Shown: positions 36,478-41,891 of the stretch, piece after piece | How the letters are laid out: the number at the start of each line of letters is the position of its first letter | How positions within the stretch are numbered: position 1 is the first letter of the stretch | Virus record (IMG/VR): IMGVR_UViG_3300048838_000262 | Location: 1 to 41,891 of that record | Source: a virus | Length of the DNA stretch: 41,891 bases | Direction: 5' to 3' (one strand) | Translations under genes and position numbers: made by a program | Notes under the pieces: model-generated | The model's database searches: none | Seen by the model: only the letters and a program-made list of their open reading frames with translations | What the model was told of the DNA's origin: nothing

Positions 36478-37173
36478 ATGACTACCCCACAAAATAACCC
36501 AACACGAGATGAACTATTGAAATTGATTCCACCAAACGCGGTTCGCGTGAAGGTGCAGGATGAGCTAGGCCATGAGAAATGGCGCTCTATCGAGAATGGT
36601 TTTGATGGCATTTTAGACACGGACACTCTTGTAGTGCTTAGTGGTAAGCCTGTTACGATGAGTTCAAGTCCAGGTCGAAAGCGGAAGGGAACATCCCCCT
36701 CCTCAACACCTAGACCCATCAATCATGCGGTTGCTCAGTTGAGCAAGCAAAAATCAAGTCACCTGAAGAATGACCGACTACTGAATAAAGTCAGTCAGGA
36801 CATTGAGTCGGATGAGGTTTTACAGTTGGTTCTAGTGGAGTACGCCAAGGAGGCAGCTTCTTTGGGGTTTGAGCGGTATGAGGCGGAGCGTCAGGGTAAG
36901 GAAACCAGTGCTATCTCGGTTCGTCGAGTCAATGCCTTGAAGGCCATTGGCGAGTTGTTCCTCAAGCGCAAGGAGCAGTTGGCCGATAGGTCCATTGACA
37001 TGAGTTCTCCAGCTTTCGAACGCCTTTTCAAGTTCATCATGGAGACTTTCCAGGAGGCTATGAACTCCGCTGGTCTCTCTGGAGACGAGGTTCAGGTAGT
37101 CATTACCAAGCTCTCCGAGCGCATGAGTGACGATACATGGGAGAATGAAGCCCGTTCAAAGATGAAGGGGTGA
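36478..37173 (+). CDS. Possible terminase small subunit, 231 aa
   Basis: The gene ends three bases before the large terminase gene. The N-terminal 80 residues are mixed, followed by a Ser/Lys/Arg-rich linker (SSSPGRKRKGTSPSSTPRP) and a helical C-terminal half (LLNKVSQDIESDEVLQLVLVEYAK split over helices, then RRVNALKAIGELFLKRKEQL). A basic linker and helical body fit a DNA-recognising small terminase subunit, and the position is typical. No helix-turn-helix can be proven, so the call rests on context. AAGGAGGGGG gives a very strong ribosome-binding site. Confidence 0.5.
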   Translation: MTTPQNNPTRDELLKLIPPNAVRVKVQDELGHEKWRSIENGFDGILDTDTLVVLSGKPVTMSSSPGRKRKGTSPSSTPRPINHAVAQLSKQKSSHLKNDRLLNKVSQDIESDEVLQLVLVEYAKEAASLGFERYEAERQGKETSAISVRRVNALKAIGELFLKRKEQLADRSIDMSSPAFERLFKFIMETFQEAMNSAGLSGDEVQVVITKLSERMSDDTWENEARSKMKG

Positions 37174-37176
37174 CAT

Positions 37177-39069
37177 ATGCCAGCGAAAAAATCGTTTGGC
37201 TCTAACCTAGCCCGTATTGCGTTAAATACGGGTAGCCTCGCTGCCTCGAACTCGGACATTATTGATGTCATCACGTTCGTGGAATCCGATTGGGGCTTAG
37301 GACAGAAGCTCTTCCCCGTTCAGAGGGTCATTCTCAAAGCCCACTATGGCATCCCACTAGATAATGACCCCGCCAACAAATTCGAGGTGACAGACTGGAG
37401 ACGTGAAAATCCCAGAATGATGACCGAGGCAGAGTACCTAGAGTACCTGTATAACGATGGGCGATCCAACATCAAGGAGGTTGTAGAGGGTCAAGAGCGC
37501 CGTAACATGCTCTTGAGCATCGGGCGACGCTCCGGTAAGTCCTTGATGAGTTCGTGTATTGCTGCTTACGAAACCTACAAACTGATCAAGAGAAGCAACC
37601 CCCAGAAATACTATGGGGTAGCAGCATCGAACACGATTCAGTTGGTTGCCGTGGCGACGAATAAAGAGCAGGCATCCTTACTCTACAAGGAGATCTCGTC
37701 GCATTTTAAGCGTTGTACGTTCTTCAAGCAGTTCACGGCGAATAATACCATGTCGTATGCGGCGTTCCAGACGCCCCATGACATCACAACGTACGGGAGC
37801 TATGCCGAGAACGACAAGGCGAAGGCTTCGATTCTCGTGACTCTGAAGGCCGCTAACGCGGGTGGTATCCGTGGTTCCGGTAACATCGTCGTCATCATGG
37901 ATGAGGTTGCCCACTTCGTTGAGAAGGGGGGCGGGTCCGCTGAAGCCGTCTATGATGCTTTGAACCCATCTTTGGCCGCTTTCACGCCCAAAGATGAGAA
38001 GGGTGCTCCTATTTATGGTGTGAAGAACACCATGTCGGATGGTCGCATGATCCTGATTACCTCTCCTCTGGGGAAGCAAGGTCTGTTCTACAAGATGTTC
38101 CAGTTGGGCATGGCCAATGGTGACGGGTCAGAGAATATGCTGTGTATTCAGGCCCCCACTTGGGAAGTCAATCCTACGATTTCTGCCAATGTGTTCAAGG
38201 AGAACTACTCCAAAGACCCTACGGTGTTTTTTACCGAGTTCGGTGGGGAATTCACAGACCGAACTTTGGGTTGGATCGAAGATCCCCAGGACTTGTTTGG
38301 TTGTGTGGACAAGTCTCTTAAACCCCGCTCTCGAAGTGTCGCTCGTAGACCCCACTTCGTTGGATTCGACTTGGGTCTCGTAGGAGACGCCAGTGCGATT
38401 GCCATCGTACATAACGACGAGGAAGGGAAAATCGTTCTGGACTACATTGACCAAATCAAGGCGGGAGAGGGTAAGTTCGCTTCCAAGGAGCGTTTGGACT
38501 TCGATGACGTGGCGGACTGGATTTACCAGTTGAGTCGTAGATTTTACTTTGTTGAAGGAATGTTCGATATGTGGAACGGTATCCCCTTGGAACAGGCTTT
38601 GGCCAAAAAGGGTCTACAACAACTCAAGGGTGAGCATATGACATCGACGAAAAACTCGGAGATGTATCAGAACTTCAAGGCGATGATGTGGGATAATCGG
38701 TTGAAGCTCTATGACATTACGGAAGAGGAGAAGAACGAATATCGTTCAAAAGGGGAAACCCCACCTGAACATGCCCCCTATTTGTTGGAACTTCTGGAAT
38801 TACAGGCGACCTACAAATCCAAGTACGTGATTGAGGTTTCCGCCCCCAATGTGGCAGGGAAGCACGACGACTATTCAGACGCCTTGGTTCGTGCCGTATG
38901 GCTAGCCGCAACAAATGCTGGAAAACTGAAACATATCGCCGGTAAGTCAACCTTACCTGGACAGAAGCATGTAGCTCATAACTCACAGGCCAGAATCAAC
39001 AGTCGTAGAAAAGCCTTGCTTGGTGGATCGGACCCCAAGCGTCAAGTGCCTAAAAGAAGGGGGTTTTAA
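37177..39069 (+). CDS. Terminase large subunit
   Basis: This 630-aa protein packages DNA into the prohead. The ATPase domain has Walker A GRRSGKS at residues 116-122, Walker B VVIMDEVAHF and a coupling motif ILITSPLGK. The nuclease domain has the RNase H-like acidic residues in FVGFDLGLVGDASAIAI and KHDDYSDALVRAV. The order ATPase, then nuclease, and the length are those of headful or T4/SPP1-type terminases. It overlaps the next gene by one base (TAATG). Confidence 0.93.
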   Translation: MPAKKSFGSNLARIALNTGSLAASNSDIIDVITFVESDWGLGQKLFPVQRVILKAHYGIPLDNDPANKFEVTDWRRENPRMMTEAEYLEYLYNDGRSNIKEVVEGQERRNMLLSIGRRSGKSLMSSCIAAYETYKLIKRSNPQKYYGVAASNTIQLVAVATNKEQASLLYKEISSHFKRCTFFKQFTANNTMSYAAFQTPHDITTYGSYAENDKAKASILVTLKAANAGGIRGSGNIVVIMDEVAHFVEKGGGSAEAVYDALNPSLAAFTPKDEKGAPIYGVKNTMSDGRMILITSPLGKQGLFYKMFQLGMANGDGSENMLCIQAPTWEVNPTISANVFKENYSKDPTVFFTEFGGEFTDRTLGWIEDPQDLFGCVDKSLKPRSRSVARRPHFVGFDLGLVGDASAIAIVHNDEEGKIVLDYIDQIKAGEGKFASKERLDFDDVADWIYQLSRRFYFVEGMFDMWNGIPLEQALAKKGLQQLKGEHMTSTKNSEMYQNFKAMMWDNRLKLYDITEEEKNEYRSKGETPPEHAPYLLELLELQATYKSKYVIEVSAPNVAGKHDDYSDALVRAVWLAATNAGKLKHIAGKSTLPGQKHVAHNSQARINSRRKALLGGSDPKRQVPKRRGF

Positions 39070-39329
39070 TGTCAAAGACCATCATGCCGGGAGATCCCAA
39101 TAGGGCTGATCACCGTATCCTCATGTACATTGTCAATTCGTTCTACGGGAAGAACAAGTATGTCCTGACTCCAGAGGTCTGTGACCGGATGACCCGTGTG
39201 TTTGAGAAAGTTGGGGGGTCTTGGGAGAGATTATTTAACGGGTCAACCAACGATATTGTGCTCTTGAAAAAAGTCGTCAAAATGGCTATCAAGATGAAGA
39301 TCGTAGAGAAAACCCCGAAGTTTCGGTAA
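39069..39329 (+). CDS. Hypothetical protein, 86 aa
   Basis: I do not recognise this small basic protein. It has helices (DHRILMYIVNSFYG, PEVCDRMTRVFEKVGG, NDIVLLKKVVKMAIKMKIVE) in a pattern that could be a small DNA-binding or adaptor domain. It overlaps the terminase stop by one base and lies before the coiled-coil and portal genes, so it is probably expressed with the packaging machinery. Confidence 0.7.
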   Translation: MSKTIMPGDPNRADHRILMYIVNSFYGKNKYVLTPEVCDRMTRVFEKVGGSWERLFNGSTNDIVLLKKVVKMAIKMKIVEKTPKFR

Positions 39330-39338
39330 TATAGAGAC

Positions 39339-39806
39339 ATGGTAGATATCGACGAAAAAGACCCTATTGATGCGTTGTCCCAAGATGAGGATGACGTAAT
39401 CATTGAGGTATTGGAGGATGAGGACGTAGGTGAGGCTACGATCCGCGATCTACTCATTGAGAGGGCTAAACTTCGTCGAGAACAGGAACAGTCTCAAAAA
39501 TCAAACCTGATTGAGATCCGCAAGAAGCGGGAAGAACAATTGAAGCAGGTTCAAGAGAAACGAAAGAAGCAAGAGTCCCAGGTCAAACGAAATCGTGCCA
39601 GGAACTCCGTCATGGAGTCCCAACAGTCGATAAAGAAAGCCCTGGGTCACCTGAAAACCGCCGTAGACTCACTACATTCCGTAGATCGGCTCTATGAGAG
39701 CAAAGAGCATAAGAAGGCTATACGAATCCTACAGGAAGCCATTCGAGAAATCCAGGGTGTCTACCAAGAGAAACGCTTGACGAGCGATGGGGAGAATGAT
39801 CAATGA
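39339..39806 (+). CDS. Coiled-coil protein, 155 aa
   Basis: An acidic N-terminus (DEDDVIIEVLEDEDVGEA) is followed by a long, very charged helix (LLIERAKLRREQEQSQKS, then EIRKKREEQLKQVQEKRKKQ) from about residue 38 to 85, and further helices (ALGHLKTAVDSLHSVDRLYE). It is predicted to be a coiled-coil dimer. It overlaps the portal gene by 4 bp. A scaffold or packaging-accessory role is possible from position alone. Confidence 0.7.
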   Translation: MVDIDEKDPIDALSQDEDDVIIEVLEDEDVGEATIRDLLIERAKLRREQEQSQKSNLIEIRKKREEQLKQVQEKRKKQESQVKRNRARNSVMESQQSIKKALGHLKTAVDSLHSVDRLYESKEHKKAIRILQEAIREIQGVYQEKRLTSDGENDQ

Positions 39807-41629
39807 CCGGCAAGAAAAAACACATCGCAGGAAATGGTAGCTCTACCGAGGTTGACCAAGAGGGTCAAGTCGTAAGTAGAATTCCCTCACGTCCTCTTAC
39901 CAAAAGCGTCAAGTCTTCCAAGCTGACCACGAAAAAACTCGCCTCCATGAAGTCTCTGATGAAAAAGACCGCCGCTGCGTGCGGTTCTGGCGGAACGGGC
40001 GGAGGTGGTGTCGGTGGTGGAGGTATGGGAGGATTCTCCGGGGGTGGTGGATCTGGGTACTCGGGGAATACTATCGGAGCGAGTTCGGGGAACTTCTACT
40101 CCCCAGAGCTTTCGACTGACTTCCTTGAGTTGCCCCAGGCGCTCAACGAACAGTGGAACTACTATCGGTTTTTCTACAACAATAACCCCTATGTAGGACA
40201 GGCGATTGACCTCCATACCGAGTTACCGTTGTCCAAGATCCGACTCGCCAAGTCCAGAGTCAAAGACCCCAAAAACAACCAAATGGCGCAAGAAGCCTTG
40301 GAGTTCTGTGATGAATGGGCCGAACGGATTGGTCTACTTCAGAGACTCATGGAGATTGTCCACGAGTTCCATTTGATTGGAGAGGTGTTCATTTGGGCGG
40401 AGGACGGAAACCCTGACATGCCCAAAGAGGTGACTCACAAGGTCATCCACAAAGTCCTAGACAATGGGGAGCTAGTCGAGGACTGGGAACCTCGGGAAGA
40501 TGCCGATGACCGTTTGGTCGCTTGGGTTTCCAGAAACTACAAAGGGTGGACCAACATCCGAACCTTGCCTCCAGAGCAAGTTCAACTACAATCCTTCACC
40601 TTCACCAATCAAGTGATGATGAACCTCATCCCGGATGCCGGGATTAAACACGTCATCGACATGGCTCAACAGGGTGACCCCCAAGCACAACGTATCGTCG
40701 CTACCATCGATCCAGTCATCGTTCGAGCCGTTACAAATGAGGATATCATACCTTTGAATACAGACCCGGATGCGGGCTCATTTATTTACTACATGGCGAA
40801 CAAGAGATCGTCTTACGATCCTCGCGGCCACAGTATCTTGCAGCGTTGTTTGCAGACCTTGGTGTATGCGGATAAGTTGAGACAGGCGCAGACGCAAATC
40901 GCGTCTCGTCACATGACTCCTATTCGTCTCGTGTACGCGGAGAACATGGATGCTGGGGACACGGATGCTCTTCGTGACCAGATTGATTTGGCTCTTCAGG
41001 ATCCTGACTACAGTATCGTGACCAACTTCCAGGTTGTCTGGGAGGAAATGAACAGTAATGGCCGTCTTTTGGAGCTTTCCTCCGAGTACGACCTAATCAA
41101 CCGTCACTCGTATGCAGGTTTGGGGGTTACGGAGTCTCTATTGAATGGAGAATCCAGCTATTCTGGAGACCGCATTAATTTAGAGGTGATTAATACCCGG
41201 TACATGCTTCTTCGGGAGCAGATTCAGAGACTCGTAGAGACACAGTTTTTCAAGCCCATGTGCCGACGTATGGGGTTTGTCGAACTCGACAAGTACGGGA
41301 ATGAGCATGTTTTGTACCCCCGAGTGACGTTCACGAGAATCGCTCTCCGGGACAACTCTGATACTTTCGACCAGCTTTTCAACCTGTATCAGAAGGGGTC
41401 TTTGGACATTGAGACTATTTTTGACACATTGGGGATTGATTCCGCGATGGTTGCGGAAAGACTCAAGCGGGACACCTTCACGGTCAACGATACGAACTTT
41501 AATTCTCTGTTGCAGTCAATGTACGGTCGAATTGCTGATCTTCTGGTGGAAAATACCGACATCGCCCAGCATTTAGCGAAACAGTTGGGGTTGGCGTACA
41601 ATCCTCCAAAGCAGGAAGATCGTTTTTAA
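39803..41629 (+). CDS. Portal protein
   Basis: This 608-aa protein has the order and content of a portal: a basic N-terminus, a glycine-rich stretch (about residues 61-95), then the stem-and-clip type core with NNPYVGQAIDLHTELPLSK, IVHEFHLIGEVFIWAE, DPRGHSILQRCLQTL, and a helical C-terminal wing. A helix-rich RQAQTQIASRHMTPIRLVY segment follows the clip. It forms the ring through which DNA enters the head. It follows the terminase by two small genes. The Gly-rich tract is unusual for the family. Confidence 0.8.
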   Translation: MTGKKKHIAGNGSSTEVDQEGQVVSRIPSRPLTKSVKSSKLTTKKLASMKSLMKKTAAACGSGGTGGGGVGGGGMGGFSGGGGSGYSGNTIGASSGNFYSPELSTDFLELPQALNEQWNYYRFFYNNNPYVGQAIDLHTELPLSKIRLAKSRVKDPKNNQMAQEALEFCDEWAERIGLLQRLMEIVHEFHLIGEVFIWAEDGNPDMPKEVTHKVIHKVLDNGELVEDWEPREDADDRLVAWVSRNYKGWTNIRTLPPEQVQLQSFTFTNQVMMNLIPDAGIKHVIDMAQQGDPQAQRIVATIDPVIVRAVTNEDIIPLNTDPDAGSFIYYMANKRSSYDPRGHSILQRCLQTLVYADKLRQAQTQIASRHMTPIRLVYAENMDAGDTDALRDQIDLALQDPDYSIVTNFQVVWEEMNSNGRLLELSSEYDLINRHSYAGLGVTESLLNGESSYSGDRINLEVINTRYMLLREQIQRLVETQFFKPMCRRMGFVELDKYGNEHVLYPRVTFTRIALRDNSDTFDQLFNLYQKGSLDIETIFDTLGIDSAMVAERLKRDTFTVNDTNFNSLLQSMYGRIADLLVENTDIAQHLAKQLGLAYNPPKQEDRF

Positions 41630-41649
41630 GCTGATAGCTAGCAATTGGC

Positions 41650-41891
41650 ATGGCACACGATGATGACTTCTGGAGTGATTTAATTTCCGGCCAGCATAAG
41701 GTCGCCTCCTCGATTGACGACTACCTATCTGACAAAAAAGCCTCTCCGTTGATGCGTCTTACGGATAGGGGTCGAGAGGAAGCATCTTTACAGACAGAGG
41801 ATTTAGATCCAGGACTTCGAGTCTCATTTTTGACCAATATCGGGTCAGTGCTTTCCTACCCCAACCCACCGGACCCAGAAACCCAGGGCAC
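41650..41891 (+). CDS. Start of a further gene after the portal (partial)
   Basis: An open frame begins at ATG 41650 and runs off the window (80 codons seen). The start (AHDDDFWSDLISGQHKV) is acidic, with a helical stretch, and the frame remains open to the end. It follows the portal by 20 bp, so a head-assembly protein (protease or scaffold) is likely by position, but nothing in the visible part shows it. The ribosome-binding site is weak. Confidence 0.6.
   Translation, partial: MAHDDDFWSDLISGQHKVASSIDDYLSDKKASPLMRLTDRGREEASLQTEDLDPGLRVSFLTNIGSVLSYPNPPDPETQG

Overview
The window is 41.9 kb of a large double-stranded DNA tailed phage (Caudoviricetes). The evidence is a terminase large subunit, a portal protein, tail or fibre proteins and a dense set of phage-type replication and recombination genes, almost all on the + strand and often joined by ATGA-type overlaps. 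No host gene is visible and the host cannot be named. The genome is probably much larger than the window, because DNA polymerase, replicative helicase, major capsid, sheath and tube genes are not here.

Layout. (1) 1-1617: an accessory cassette with the end of an unidentified gene, a very acidic 57-aa protein, an HD phosphohydrolase and a P-loop polynucleotide-kinase-like protein. Each of the three complete genes has its own copy of a bipartite promoter-like motif (TGTAAA, 17-18 bp, GTTTA). (2) 1618-2622: about 1 kb with no convincing gene. It is AT- and pyrimidine-rich, full of hairpins and low-complexity ACT repeats, and may hold a structured noncoding RNA. (3) 2623-4869: two small AT-rich genes, then clamp-loader delta-prime-like and delta-like genes. 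(4) 4870-9240: a leader with competing hairpins and a class II (B12-dependent) ribonucleotide reductase interrupted by two inteins. (5) 9275-10760: a small + strand gene facing a minus-strand cassette of small genes that uses the same promoter motif. (6) 10821-28806: the replication, recombination and transcription block: RecD2-like helicase, possible ssDNA-binding protein, RuvC-like resolvase, RecA, a Rad50/SbcC split into two genes, a nucleotidyltransferase, Mre11/SbcD, a Cas4/RecB-like nuclease, DnaN-type sliding clamp, a primase core, a metallopeptidase-like protein, DnaX, a NusG-like factor and a sigma-region-4-like protein. (7) 28847-41891: a lipoprotein, fibre or appendage proteins, a large duplicated protein, a Dps-like ferritin, a probable small-terminase candidate, TerL, portal and the start of a further gene.

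How it fits together. The phage appears to bring its own bacterial-type sliding clamp with gamma/tau-, delta- and delta-prime-like loader subunits, a Mre11-Rad50 end-processing complex, RecA and a resolvase for recombination-dependent replication, and a B12-dependent reductase to supply deoxynucleotides. The NusG-like and sigma-like proteins probably redirect host RNA polymerase. The most unusual points are the two-gene Rad50, the recurring promoter motif that places several start codons at or near the predicted transcription start, the candidate structured RNA in the 1-kb gap, and a Dps-like protein inside the virion-assembly block.
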